Assembly (NCBI GenBank): GCA_001936135.1
Contig: CP012818.1
Coordinates: 744,001 to 808,000 of the forward strand
DNA: 64,000 nt
Direction: 5' to 3'
Origin: Saccharomycopsis fibuligera x Saccharomycopsis cf. fibuligera
Lineage: Eukaryota; Ascomycota; Saccharomycetes; Ascoideales; Saccharomycopsidaceae
This document shows, piece after piece, positions 17,618 to 27,738 of the stretch. The notes below the pieces were generated by a model. The model searched no databases. It was not told the origin of the DNA and saw nothing but the letters and a program-made list of their open reading frames with translations. Every line of letters begins with the position of its first letter. Within the stretch, counting starts at the first letter, position 1. A program made the position numbers and the translations under genes.

Positions 17618-19831
17618 TTACCGTCTTCTTTTAAATCTGGAGTTACCTCTTCTAAGCTTATATCTTTTAAAATTGTTGTTAATTCTTGCCCCTGTATTGG
17701 CTTTTCCATCCTTACCGCTACCATTGATAGTGAAACCAATCTTTTCATTATGAGAAGCCCTTATAATTGCTTCGACATCATCGCTATTGTATTCGTCGCC
17801 AGAGTCAGAAACATATTCCTGTTGTTCATCAAAATCATCGACTTCTTCCCCATCCAGCTCATTATCTTCTTCACCAAGTTTTGCTCCCACTCCATCTATA
17901 TTGGAAGTACTGTTATTGTGGCCCTTTCCTATTTGGTTGTCTTTTAAGGTTTGGATCATTGCTTTGACTTCTCCTTCATCAATGATCTTTTCTTCCTCTA
18001 AACTTTCACGGCCTCCTATTTTAACACGGCGGGTTTGTCTTTTTGGTTTTTTTTTCTTTAGCCAGTAGGCAGTCTTGTGGTTTTCGTTTGTCACATATCC
18101 TTTGTCATCAGAATTATTGCCATTCCCATAATTTCTATTTCTTTTAAGTTTACTGCCGTGATCATCAATATCACTAAGCTCATCCATATCATATTCAAAT
18201 CCATTGACTGCTCTTCCCATGTCTCCTACGAGATCCACTCTATCACTTTCTAAAAATTCACTGTTACCTTCACTGAAATTATACCCCTTGTTGCTATAGC
18301 TAGATCCATTAAACTCTTTAGCTTCCTGTTGTTCAACTTCAAGCATTAATTGTTGTTCTTTACGATCCATCTCAATTTGCATGCGAACTTCTTCACATTC
18401 TATGCTGCTCTGAAGGTCCTTTTTAATTTCTTGCACTTCGTTGAAAATCTCACTAAGGGTTTTGCGTCTTATGCCTTTGCTGCTGCGACTTTGGCGAGCA
18501 AGTGAAGTTATTGTTGTTGTGGATATTGTGGCATTCTCTGTTGAAGGAAGTAAAGATGTTGAAGACGAAGACGCTAAAGAAGAGAGAGTGGAGCTTAGAG
18601 AGCTGAGCCTTTTTTTACTTTTTAGCAATGATGGTGAAGCCAATCCAGATGATCCATTAATAGTTTTTGCTGGTGTGATAGCTTCTATTGTGCTATTAGC
18701 TCTCCCATTGTCGTTACGGCTGTCCACTTGCTTTAAGCTATTGGCATGGTAATCCCTGCAGTTGGAACTGATTGCCTTCTTTGATGGAGATACGGGGTTC
18801 ATTACTGGCCTGAGAAGTACAGTAGCGCCTTGACTGAGGTACAATGGCGTGCTTTCCGCGTTATTAAATTGCATGTGCTCGGGAGTTCTCTCGAATGCAG
18901 CCAAAGGAGTCTTTATTTTGCTAGGCGATGATATCAATCGCTGATGAAATGGTGTTTTTGTAGCTGCTGAAGCTGATGGAGGGATAACTATACGTTTATC
19001 GATTCGGTTACTATTCGTTGGAGTGGCGTATTTTCTCAAGTTAGCGGATGTTTCTTGGTCAGGCTTCCTAAATTGACCACTACTACGGCTAACCTCTCTA
19101 TCGCTCTTATTGCTTCTGGGGTTTAGTTCTCCAATTATAGTCTTCTTGTGTGCTGGATGATCGGGTTGCTTGATCACAAGGTCGCAGTTCTCTTCCTCAT
19201 CGCCGCTATCTATTTGGCCGAAATCTAGCTTTCGTTTAATTGATGGTGTGATTATGATTTTGCTCAAGTTTGGCGAATCAGAAATATCTTTAGTAGGTGT
19301 TCTTTTGGGCGGAGTCTCAGGATGACTAGCAGCCTCATCGCCAGCATTACCTATACTGGCTTCAACTGTTTCGAAAATGCCTAGTAGTCTGCCGTTGAGC
19401 TGTGGAGTAGGTCCAATTTCTGCAACTTGCTTGCTTGGCGAAGCCATGAAATTTGAGTTGTTCGAGGTCACATTAGGAGAGCTTTTGGCAGGTGTTAAAA
19501 GTGCAGTCTTCGAGTCGTATAAAGTGCCTGTTTGGTTAAGCTTTCTAGTACCTTGGTTTTCGATATTTTCATGCTCATGTGTATGATTATGGCGAAAAGG
19601 TCGCTCTTTTGTTGATTTACATTGACTGCTATGCACAAAATGTTTGTACGATGAGGGGCCCTCTGATGACGACGACGAGCTTCCAAGTTTTAAACGTTTG
19701 TATTCTTTATATTTAGCTTCAATTGTTGGTTCCGCCTTGATATCTGCTTTACATGGTTTACGCTGATGTTGTTTGTAGAATGCGTTTTCCCATGATTTTA
19801 GAGTCCGTTTTAAGGTTTCCACCGAGGACAT
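17618..19831 (-). CDS. SLD2: DNA replication initiation factor Sld2/Drc1
   Basis: The N-terminal 50 residues (LKSWENAFYKQHQRKP, then IEAKYKEYKRLK) match the Sld2/RecQ4 N-terminal module. The C-terminus keeps the basic NNFKRYKLR-type motif. Between them is a long disordered stretch with many Ser/Thr-Pro sites, such as HPETPPKRTPTK, ITPSIKR, SSPSKIKTP and FERTPE. In yeast, CDK phosphorylation of Sld2 makes it bind Dpb11 and start replication. The 737 residues exceed S. cerevisiae Sld2 (453), mostly through low-complexity Ser and acidic parts. It is divergent from ATP25, and an ACGCGT site lies about 215 bp upstream, fitting G1/S expression. Confidence 0.9.
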   Translation of the reverse strand: MSSVETLKRTLKSWENAFYKQHQRKPCKADIKAEPTIEAKYKEYKRLKLGSSSSSSEGPSSYKHFVHSSQCKSTKERPFRHNHTHEHENIENQGTRKLNQTGTLYDSKTALLTPAKSSPNVTSNNSNFMASPSKQVAEIGPTPQLNGRLLGIFETVEASIGNAGDEAASHPETPPKRTPTKDISDSPNLSKIIITPSIKRKLDFGQIDSGDEEENCDLVIKQPDHPAHKKTIIGELNPRSNKSDREVSRSSGQFRKPDQETSANLRKYATPTNSNRIDKRIVIPPSASAATKTPFHQRLISSPSKIKTPLAAFERTPEHMQFNNAESTPLYLSQGATVLLRPVMNPVSPSKKAISSNCRDYHANSLKQVDSRNDNGRANSTIEAITPAKTINGSSGLASPSLLKSKKRLSSLSSTLSSLASSSSTSLLPSTENATISTTTITSLARQSRSSKGIRRKTLSEIFNEVQEIKKDLQSSIECEEVRMQIEMDRKEQQLMLEVEQQEAKEFNGSSYSNKGYNFSEGNSEFLESDRVDLVGDMGRAVNGFEYDMDELSDIDDHGSKLKRNRNYGNGNNSDDKGYVTNENHKTAYWLKKKKPKRQTRRVKIGGRESLEEEKIIDEGEVKAMIQTLKDNQIGKGHNNSTSNIDGVGAKLGEEDNELDGEEVDDFDEQQEYVSDSGDEYNSDDVEAIIRASHNEKIGFTINGSGKDGKANTGARINNNFKRYKLRRGNSRFKRRR

Positions 19832-20278
19832 GTTGAAATATTGATTGTTGTTGTTGATAATTATATAAAACAGTATAGTAGGGAAACCGAGAAATTCAAG
19901 ATGTAGTTAAGCTCAAAGCAATGAGCAGAAAATGTATCAAAAAATACTGTTTTATGGTTTGTTTTTATTTACTTTTTGCTAATTTTTCAGTACTCGAGTT
20001 CCGTGCATTATTCAATTAATAACAAGAAAAATATGTAAAAAAAGACGCGTCGCATTGAAAAAACGCGCCGCTTTGGGCTTCCCAGCAGGCCTCACAGTAC
20101 CTATGGCCGGGTAATACATCCACTATGTGCCCCGCTCTTTTATTTTTTTTTTCTTTTCTTTTCTAGTTTTTCCGTCAGAATATTTCACGGTGAAGCTGGG
20201 ATCAAAGCCCATAGTTTCTAGGGTTAATTGGAGTAGCAGAGACACACAGCGCTGATACTTCGATCTACAACTCCCAAA
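19832..20278. other. Divergent promoter region, SLD2 and ATP25
   Basis: The 447 bp separate two start codons in opposite directions. The region holds a perfect MCB site, an ACGCGC nearby, and a T-rich stretch (20140-20165) closer to ATP25. Confidence 0.7.
20045..20050. promoter_or_regulatory. MCB element ACGCGT
   Basis: This is the palindromic binding site of MBF (Mbp1-Swi6) in yeasts. A related ACGCGC follows at 20063-20068. It lies about 215 bp from the SLD2 start and 230 bp from ATP25. SLD2, a replication gene, is the likelier target. Function is inferred. Confidence 0.6.
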
Positions 20279-22522
20279 ATGCTCAGAAATGCTATTGCCA
20301 GAAGGCTGCTATTCAAATTAGGTAGTTGCCCAAGCGTATCGCAAACCGTCAAGGCGGCCACAGTTTCTCATCATATAAAGCTATACTCAAGCAAATCGAA
20401 CTTCGATGAGGTGCCGATTGCTAGACAGTCCGATAGTGTGGAATCAAAGTCAGTTAGCCAAACAAATAGTAGTAACACTGCGGCAGTGTCTAAAGACGGA
20501 AATAGTGTGCTTAGTGAACGTCCAATAAATGAAACGGTTAAGTTAGACGTGAAGGAAAGCGCCACTGTTTCTTCTGCTCATAGCACCACTACTACCGTTG
20601 ATAACGAAGAAGTTCCATGGTATATGCGTGACGAACAAGTGCAGTCTAGTTTTGCCACTCCCATTCAGCAATTTGAAATGCCAGCACTCCCTTCGAATTC
20701 TCCGGATTCACTTGAGACAATTGTCAAACATATGGGCACGAAATTGTCTCTTGAAGACATTATAATTTTTGACATGTCCGCTGCTGATTCAGAAAGCCGT
20801 CTGGCTGCTGCTAATCTCGCTAAGTATATGGTGATTTGCACCGCCAAATCCAACAAGCATGTTTTGAAGGCTAGTACATTGCTTTACAAAGAAGTCAAAA
20901 AACAATTCAATCAAGTTCCATCGGTCGAAGGGTTGCTGAAGGAGACTAGTGGGAAATTGTCAGCCAAGAGATTGCGCAAAAGTGTTAGAAAACAAGGTAA
21001 ATCAAATGTGGACGGATACTATGGAGATGCGTCATCGACGCCGAACTCCTGGGTAATGCTTGAGACTCAAGTTGATGATATTTGGGTACATATTCTAACT
21101 AAGGAAAGAAGAGAAGAATTGAATTTGGAATTCCTTTGGGCAAGAAAGCTGGAAAAACATAAGTACAGGAGAGAAACGAGATTGAACACCAAGGAAAATG
21201 ATGACATTTTTGCAGGTGTTCGATACTATCATACCCAGGCTGGCAAATTATCATCGAACACGACAAAAGAATGGCAATTGCAGAGGTTTATAACCAAGAG
21301 GTTAATGTCAACCGGCCAAGCGTCTCAGACAGTCGACTCAGTGGATGCGCCTGCTAGCATTACTTTTGATGACACTGTATCATTAATCAAGAAACTCAAA
21401 ACGCAATCAAAGCAGGACATAGCTTCATTATTTAAGCGTCCACAGCCATTAACTAAACCCTTCTCTAAAGAAGAGATTCAGTTATTTGAAAACAGAGAAG
21501 CAAAAGAAACCGTACTCAGCGTGGTATCTCTGATTGCCATTAATAGTCAACCTGAACATTACGAATTATTGTACCAATTTTTTGACATTTTATTCCAATC
21601 AGATCGCAGCATTGTGGACCCACACTGCTTGAGTAGTATTTTGCAATATAAATTTGAACCAGTCACAGAAAATGATTTGTTGAGACTTGTTCAAAGTTAT
21701 ATAAACTCATATGACCGCGCGCAAAGTACCGAATTGTTTTACTTGTCAAAAGAATATTTGCAAATTATTGAAAATTTATTGAGCAGATTTGCATTGCAAG
21801 GAAATGAGCTCGATTTGACAAATGTGAAACAACAGCAACTCTTTATCAAGTTATTAGAATTGTTGTCGTTTGGTGGGAAGGAGCAACTGTTGACCGTTGA
21901 TCAAATAACGAATGAAACATTAAGAATTACTGATTATGTTAGCGGCAGTGTTAGTCAATTACTACCAGACGCAAGCAAGGCAGCCGGTAGCGAATCAAAA
22001 GGCACGGTGAATCCAAAACTTGCTAGTGTTGTGACGATTGTTCAAGCAAACATTAAGAAAACTTTGCAAAAGATTCAGAATCAGCAAAGCGATACTAATC
22101 AAGCGGCACAAGTAGAATTGCAAGAGTTTATCTCATTCAAGAATGAAATCCTATCGATGGCTATGACAACATACGCAGCACATGGGCACTGGCAAGACTT
22201 TTGGGCATTGTGGAAGAACAATAAATTGAATATCTTCAACAATTTGTCGAGTGCTGCAGAAGTAACTGCTACGGCAGCAGCACCAACGGAACAGTATCCA
22301 TACTATGATACCAGACCATGGAGCTATTTCTTTACGCTATGCTTCATGCTGAATAATGTCAAAATAATGGAAGACGCGTTAAATTATTGGATGACAAACT
22401 ACAGACAATACAATTTGGCAGTAGATTTGCCATTAAAAACAGCAATTCTCAAAGTTTTGAGCAGATTGGATCCCGAGGGAAGAAGTTACCAGATGGTGAG
22501 AAAAGAGTTGCGGGAAATGTAA
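20279..22522 (+). CDS. ATP25: Mitochondrial ATP synthase biogenesis factor Atp25
   Basis: This 747-residue protein begins with a basic mitochondrial presequence (MLRNAIARRLLFKLG). Residues about 140-290 form the part related to bacterial ribosome-silencing factor RsfS, with WVMLETQVDDIWVHI followed by a Glu/Leu/Trp helix (LEFLWARKLE). The rest is the helical C-terminal half that in yeast Atp25 is cleaved off and stabilises the ATP9 mRNA. The N-terminal half acts on the mitochondrial ribosome and Atp9 ring assembly. A low-complexity linker (30-115) makes it longer than the S. cerevisiae protein (612). The first ATG carries the presequence and is taken as the start. Confidence 0.88.
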   Translation: MLRNAIARRLLFKLGSCPSVSQTVKAATVSHHIKLYSSKSNFDEVPIARQSDSVESKSVSQTNSSNTAAVSKDGNSVLSERPINETVKLDVKESATVSSAHSTTTTVDNEEVPWYMRDEQVQSSFATPIQQFEMPALPSNSPDSLETIVKHMGTKLSLEDIIIFDMSAADSESRLAAANLAKYMVICTAKSNKHVLKASTLLYKEVKKQFNQVPSVEGLLKETSGKLSAKRLRKSVRKQGKSNVDGYYGDASSTPNSWVMLETQVDDIWVHILTKERREELNLEFLWARKLEKHKYRRETRLNTKENDDIFAGVRYYHTQAGKLSSNTTKEWQLQRFITKRLMSTGQASQTVDSVDAPASITFDDTVSLIKKLKTQSKQDIASLFKRPQPLTKPFSKEEIQLFENREAKETVLSVVSLIAINSQPEHYELLYQFFDILFQSDRSIVDPHCLSSILQYKFEPVTENDLLRLVQSYINSYDRAQSTELFYLSKEYLQIIENLLSRFALQGNELDLTNVKQQQLFIKLLELLSFGGKEQLLTVDQITNETLRITDYVSGSVSQLLPDASKAAGSESKGTVNPKLASVVTIVQANIKKTLQKIQNQQSDTNQAAQVELQEFISFKNEILSMAMTTYAAHGHWQDFWALWKNNKLNIFNNLSSAAEVTATAAAPTEQYPYYDTRPWSYFFTLCFMLNNVKIMEDALNYWMTNYRQYNLAVDLPLKTAILKVLSRLDPEGRSYQMVRKELREM

Positions 22523-22837
22523 TATAGTTATCACCCATATGTGTAGCCCTGATGAATTAATGCAAACTCTCTAAAGAACTTATTTTGTTACTATTTTGCG
22601 AGGCTGTTGACTGCTAGTCGTTGCGATGCAACTAAGGGCCAGTTTCTCTATAAACCGCAAAACCTTGTTAATTGCGTTTTTGGGGATACCCGGACGGTAT
22701 GTTCGATTCTAGCTGAGGAATTTTTTTTCTATATTTTAGTTTAGATTTTTTGATTTGATCTTGAATTTTGCCCTCGATGTGCATCACACAAAACAAAACA
22801 ATACAATACAGATAATTTGCTGAGCAATATACTAATC
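22523..22837. other. Intergenic region, ATP25 to TMA7
   Basis: The 315 bp hold the ATP25 3' end and the TMA7 promoter. A string GTTCGATTC followed by T8 (22690-22740) recalls a Pol III B box and terminator, but no tRNA fold is possible. Confidence 0.5.
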
Positions 22838-23134
22838 ATGTCTCGTCAAGGAGGAAAAGCAAAGCCGTTAAAGCAACCAAAAAAACAAAAGCAAGAGATG
22901 GACGAATCTGATATCGCATTCAAAGCTAAACAGAAGGCAGACGCCGCTGCCAAAAAGGCATTGATGGAAAAAGCCAAGCAAGGTGGGCCTTTGGTGAAGG
23001 GCGGTATTAAAAAGTACGTAACAGAAGCAACTACAACCCAGAATACTCGGAAGTGCATATACAATAATATGTGCTGAACGGCGAAGTCGAGGAAGAGAGT
23101 ACTAACATGTTGAGCTAGGTCTGGCAAGAAATGA
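22838..23134 (+). CDS. TMA7: Ribosome-associated protein Tma7 (two exons)
   Basis: Exon 1 is 22838-23013 and exon 2 is 23119-23134. Splicing gives 63 residues beginning MSRQGGKAKPLK and ending GGIKKSGKK, matching yeast Tma7 (64 residues) from end to end. Reading through the donor instead gives an unrelated Cys-containing tail, which argues for the intron. Tma7 is a small, basic, Lys-rich protein that co-purifies with ribosomes; its exact role is poorly known. An ATG seven codons upstream (22817) is in frame, but the family starts at MSRQGGK. The next gene, HRD1, starts only 196 bp after the stop. Confidence 0.92.
23014..23118 (+). other. Spliceosomal intron of TMA7 (105 nt)
   Basis: The donor is GTACGT, the branch point a perfect TACTAAC at 23100-23106, and the acceptor TAG ends at 23118. 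It interrupts a Lys codon after its second base and leaves a last exon of only 16 nt. Confidence 0.92.
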
Positions 23135-23330
23135 GCAGAAAACTGCTGAGAAATGCCGCATTTTGAGCCCTGCTGGTAGCAATGTCAGATGACCTATCTT
23201 GTGACACGGCGGGTGGCGGCCAAGCGTAGGTTACTGATATATTCAACTGATTATCATAGTGATAGAAGTCTATTGTGTTTTTATCATTTTGAGTGCTTTG
23301 TAGCCTTGTAGCTATTCTTGATTCGGCATC

Positions 23331-25254
23331 ATGGTTTCTACAAGGAATCAGTTTGCGAGTTACTTCATAGTATGTTGTGTCTACTGTTTATTTTCAAAGG
23401 GGTTATAATTATGGGCGTTAATTCGTACCCCTCCCTTATTATTACTCGCTAGGTAATCGACCAAAACCAGAATCACCACCACTAACCTGCTTTTTGCGCT
23501 AGATTAGCAATATCCTCGCCCTTGGCTGTATAGCCAATGCTTTTCTTACCAGGCCTACTTTTTTGTCTGCGTGTGTGTCGTTATCTAGTGGTCTCAATGT
23601 TATTGTTTTTTCCAACTGGTTGATTTTACTATTCATGGTTGCTGGCAAGTTTCTTCAGATTCTATTATTTGGAGAGCTTCGGATCATCGAAGTGGAACAC
23701 GTATACGAACGAATAGGATACACCTTGACTACAAGCTTGATAGCTCTAGCCACTTTCAAAAACGATAATGCTCTTCTATCGGGCAGCTTGGCAGTCTTTT
23801 GCTTGACTGCTAGAGTATTCCATTGGATCTTGATTGATCGTATTGATTCTCTTTTCCAAGTTAATGATGAGCACCAATTACATGATCTTAAGCGGATCTT
23901 TTTTAATAGAATTATCTTTTCTACTGCATTCTTCTTGGTGGTGGATTACAAATTCATTTGCTATTGCATTGACCATTCATATGAGAGATCTACTGATGTT
24001 TATGTTTCATTTGGTTTTGAAGTAGGCATGCTCTTTCTAGATATTGTCTTCAACATCGTCAAAGCCGGCATAAACATCGCAGAGATCGTTTATGTGTTAT
24101 GGAATCCACAAGAAGAAATCTTGGAATCCAAAGGTTTTTATTTACAGTTGACGGAATTAGCCCACAGTTTATCTCAAGTGTTGATTAATTGTTTATTATT
24201 TATAATATTTATGGGTCCTGACCGTTTTCCATTCCATATGATCGGTAGCTGCTGGTTATCAATATCGAAATTCTACAAGAAAATGACAGATTTCATCCAT
24301 TTTTTGAGAAATGCCAAGCGACTTGACAATTATTTGGAAAATGCGGTGGAAGCTGAGTTAGAAGGAAGTAACAGTTTATGCATTATTTGCCGTGAAGATA
24401 TGACCACCGAAAGCATTCCAACCGGCCACCGTTTGCGTCCAAAGAAATTAAAGTGTAATCATATTATACATTTGGGATGCTTGAAAAGCTGGCTAGAAAT
24501 TTCGCAGTTATGTCCAATGTGTAGAGCGAAAGTGTTCGACAATAATGCTGCTGCCGGAAACACTAGCTCCGATACATCTAACACCGCCATTACAACTGCT
24601 ACGACTACCGCCACTACCGCTACAACCGCTACAACCACTACAACTGCTACAACCACAATCGCTACAACAGGAAACGGTGCTACGCGGCAAAACGAGCAGA
24701 ATAACGATAGTGTCTCAGTACTGCCATCAAATTCAGCCTTACAAAGTCACCTCCATGAATCAACAAGAAGCCATTCTCAACACCACGATGATGATAACGC
24801 AAGTGTCAGTATGCATGACTTCTTTGAGGATAAATACGATTCAGAGTTTAGCGGCGGTGTTTTCAAGTTACCCTTAAACTCTTTGCTTCCTACTGACTGG
24901 ACGGTACTACCGTTGCAGGTTACTGGCAGTGAAATAAAAGTATACTTGAATGACAATGACTGGGCAGACTTGGAGATCAAAGAGGTTAATGAAGAACCCG
25001 TCCCAACAGAAACTTGTACCGGCAAGGGAAAAGAGAAGCTAAATTATCTGAGCGCAGAAGATACGAAGACGGCGGCAACGGCCACTAACACAAACACTAA
25101 TGCCAATCTGGAATTTGGTGTTGACCTTAAACTAGCCGAGATGAGCAAGAGAATTAAAGATTTGGAAGATACCCTTAATGAACTCAAGCAAAAGCACCAG
25201 ACTGAGCAGACGAAACAAACGAAACAAACAAAGCCTGATACACAGGCCGCGTAG
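23331..25254 (+). CDS. HRD1: ER-associated degradation E3 ubiquitin ligase Hrd1 (two exons)
   Basis: Exon 1 is 23331-23369 (13 codons, MVSTRNQFASYFI) and exon 2 is 23503-25254, giving 596 residues. Exon 2 has no credible ATG at its 5' end, and the first membrane span is complete only after splicing. The N-terminal half holds several membrane segments, with the Hrd1 hallmark LLFGELRIIEVEHVYERIGY. A RING-H2 domain follows: CIICRED, then CNHIIHLGCL and CPMC. The tail has a Thr/Ala repeat (about 24590-24670), acidic parts and a Gln/Lys/Thr coiled end. Hrd1 forms the retrotranslocation channel and ubiquitinates misfolded ER proteins with Hrd3, Der1 and Ubc7. Confidence 0.93.
23370..23502 (+). other. 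Spliceosomal intron of HRD1 (133 nt)
   Basis: The donor is a perfect GTATGT at 23370, the branch point CACTAAC at 23480-23486, and the acceptor TAG at 23500-23502. It sits between codons 13 and 14. The acceptor TAG would be an in-frame stop without splicing. Confidence 0.9.
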
Positions 25255-25758
25255 TATAACTCATCACAGATTATATATACACTGTATATACAGCACATAG
25301 CACCAAGTATATGAAGTAACGATTAATGACGAAGGTGCTCTTCACAGCCGCATCGCCGTAGCCTCTTTGTCTGGAGAGACCCGGCTGTGATTGGCTCAAT
25401 TGAAAATCAAAATGTCAGATTTGAGGTCACGAGCCCTGTGAAGCTGTCATGAAGTAAAACGGCCGCAAAATAAGGAGAAACCGCAGAAAACGAAATCCAA
25501 AAGCAAAGACATATGAAGCTCCCTGTTTAGCTATTACTGCCACAGACACATAAACAAAAAACAGTCACCAGAATACAAGCAAACCACTTCAGCTGCAAGA
25601 ATAAAAAAAAAAAAAAAAAATTCACAGACACTGCAACTGAACTATACAATTGTTTCTATAGCACCAACTCAACATTTATTGTGCTGCTCAGAACTTCAGC
25701 AATTGACAAGATAGCAATCAAATCATTCAAAACAACAGCGGAAGATATACTTGTGAGA
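25255..25758. other. Intergenic region, HRD1 to SDS23
   Basis: The 504 bp include a poly(A) run of about 18 at 25603-25620, some 140 bp before the SDS23 start. I see nothing else. Confidence 0.6.
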
Positions 25759-27291
25759 ATGGCTCCTCCACCGCCAACTTCATCGTCTTCTAATAGCTCC
25801 TCAGGAGCAAGTAATCTCAAGCCGCAAGCACCAGGTCAATCTAATACCTCTGCAAGAAAGACATCCATAGTTGATATGCTCTCCACTCCACCAGCGTTAA
25901 ATTCTGGGGATCAGGAACTTATTGAACAATCTATTGCATCCACTAGCTTATCAAGAAATGGATCTACTGCATCATCACTAGTCTCATCCTCAACGGCAGG
26001 CGGTAAAGAAATAGACAGCAGCAGCAATAGAGATTGGCAAGATGTCTCATTAACAGAATTGGTTGAAGAAGGTAAATTGGTCTTTATTAATGGTAATATA
26101 CCAATAGAAGAAGCATTCAAGAAGTTGAATAGTCATAATTTGACATCTATACCTGTGGAGGAATTCGAAAACGATATCAATTGTATCACTTTTGACTACG
26201 GTGACTTGAACACATATTTACTTCTTGTTTTGCACAAGATTGTCTTTGATGTGAATGAGTTAGATTTAGATCCTCATTTTCAACTCAACGACACACCAGC
26301 TAATCTAATCACTGCAATAGGACAAGGTAAGCAAGTGCCAGTAAAGTTTGTTTGTCAACTAACTAACAAAAACCCATTCATAAAGCTTAACGAAAACTTA
26401 GATACGCTTTCACTGGTTGTAGGGATATTGGGATCTGGTGTGCATAGAGTCGCTATAGTCAACAACGCAAACAGAATTACCGGCATATTATCACAAAGAA
26501 GATTAATAAGATACCTATGGGATAATGCTAGACGTTTCCCATCATTGGATGGCTTGTTACAAACACCTTTAGATGAGCTTGATGTCGGATCAACTAACGT
26601 AATATTTGTCTATGGTGACCAGCCGTTGATTGATGCATTGCTCATAATGTACGAAGATCACATATCTTCTGTGGCGGTGGTGGACAGGCAGCATCATTTA
26701 TTAGGTAATATTTCCATAACTGATGTCAAACACGTTTCTAAAAGCTCACAGTCTTACTTGCTTCAAAAATCATGTTTGCATTTTGTCTCAGTTATTCTCA
26801 ATTCAAGAGGACTTGAAGACGGCCAAGATTCTTTCCCAATTTTCCATGTTTTTCCAAATAGTACTTTAGGAAGGGTTATTGCCAAGTTAGTGGCAACTAA
26901 AGCTCACAGATTATGGATTGTGAAACCTCATAATACAAGCTCTTTTTCGTCTCCTACAAAACCATCCATATCATCAGCATCTTCTATGGGTTCAAGCTCA
27001 ACAGATTCAAATTCAGATTCTGCTAATACTACCACTGCTGCTAGTGCCGCTAATTTGAGTACTAATTTTCTTAACTTAAAACCAGAAGTATCTGGTAGAG
27101 CAGGAAAGTTGATTGGTGTGGTTTCGTTAACGGACATTTTAGGTTTGTTTGCTCGTAAAGCAGGAAACAAAACTGTTGATCCACACGCTGCTAGAAAACA
27201 AAGACGTAGATCTTCTAGTTCTGCTAGTTCCAGATCCATGAAAAGTTTGGAACAACTAAGAAGAAGCTCTAAATCTTCTGAAGTTCGTTGA
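25759..27291 (+). CDS. SDS23: Sds23/Sds24 family CBS-domain protein
   Basis: This 510-residue protein matches yeast Sds23/Sds24 along its length. The N-terminus has the family string SIVDMLSTPP. Four CBS-type motifs follow from about residue 90, including FKKLNSHNLTSIPV, ILGSGVHRVAIV, ISSVAVVDRQHHLLGNIS and, after a Ser-rich insert, LIGVVSLTDILGLFARK. The C-terminus is basic and Ser/Arg-rich. In fission yeast Sds23 inhibits PP2A-type phosphatases and links nutrition to mitosis. In budding yeast it is involved in cell separation. The frame is open further upstream but without ATG; the ATG at 25759 (MAPPPPTSS) is the natural start. Confidence 0.92.
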   Translation: MAPPPPTSSSSNSSSGASNLKPQAPGQSNTSARKTSIVDMLSTPPALNSGDQELIEQSIASTSLSRNGSTASSLVSSSTAGGKEIDSSSNRDWQDVSLTELVEEGKLVFINGNIPIEEAFKKLNSHNLTSIPVEEFENDINCITFDYGDLNTYLLLVLHKIVFDVNELDLDPHFQLNDTPANLITAIGQGKQVPVKFVCQLTNKNPFIKLNENLDTLSLVVGILGSGVHRVAIVNNANRITGILSQRRLIRYLWDNARRFPSLDGLLQTPLDELDVGSTNVIFVYGDQPLIDALLIMYEDHISSVAVVDRQHHLLGNISITDVKHVSKSSQSYLLQKSCLHFVSVILNSRGLEDGQDSFPIFHVFPNSTLGRVIAKLVATKAHRLWIVKPHNTSSFSSPTKPSISSASSMGSSSTDSNSDSANTTTAASAANLSTNFLNLKPEVSGRAGKLIGVVSLTDILGLFARKAGNKTVDPHAARKQRRRSSSSASSRSMKSLEQLRRSSKSSEVR

Positions 27292-27379
27292 GTTATTACC
27301 TAGTCATGCAAAGTTTTTGCTGCTTATCTATATTGTTTATCGTTCAGCTTTTAACAAAATGAACAACCGAAAAATTCAA

Positions 27380-27419
<40 letters not shown>

Positions 27420-27738
27420 AAAAAAATAAAAATAAAAATAAAAAAATTGTGTTAATAAAAGAAGCAAAAAAGAATGTGAAAATGTATATATGTATATATG
27501 TATCACGATCACAGTTTTTCTTTTTGGCTTGACGTTTGCAACTTTAAAGTTTTTCTTCGCCTTTTTCTTCTTTTTTACCATATTTGCGGTACTGCGTTTC
27601 AAGTATATAGAATCTGTTAATAGCCTTTTGTGTGATTACTGCCAATAGTATAATTTCTCATGATAATTTCACTTATGTAAACGTTGTAAATTTATTGACT
27701 AGAAGTAGCGAAGCAATCTCTAGCTATCTATAACTGCT
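27292..27738. other. Convergent intergenic region, SDS23 to FAB1
   Basis: The 447 bp between two 3' ends carry a 37-bp poly(A) run (27381-27417) followed by A-rich (AAAAAT)n. Translations through it (poly-Lys or poly-Phe) are meaningless. Confidence 0.7.

Noticed and set aside
22620-22740. GTTCGATTC followed by T8, resembling a tRNA B box and Pol III terminator
   Set aside because: The T stem cannot form (two mismatches in five pairs), no 5' acceptor strand matches and no convincing A box is placed correctly.
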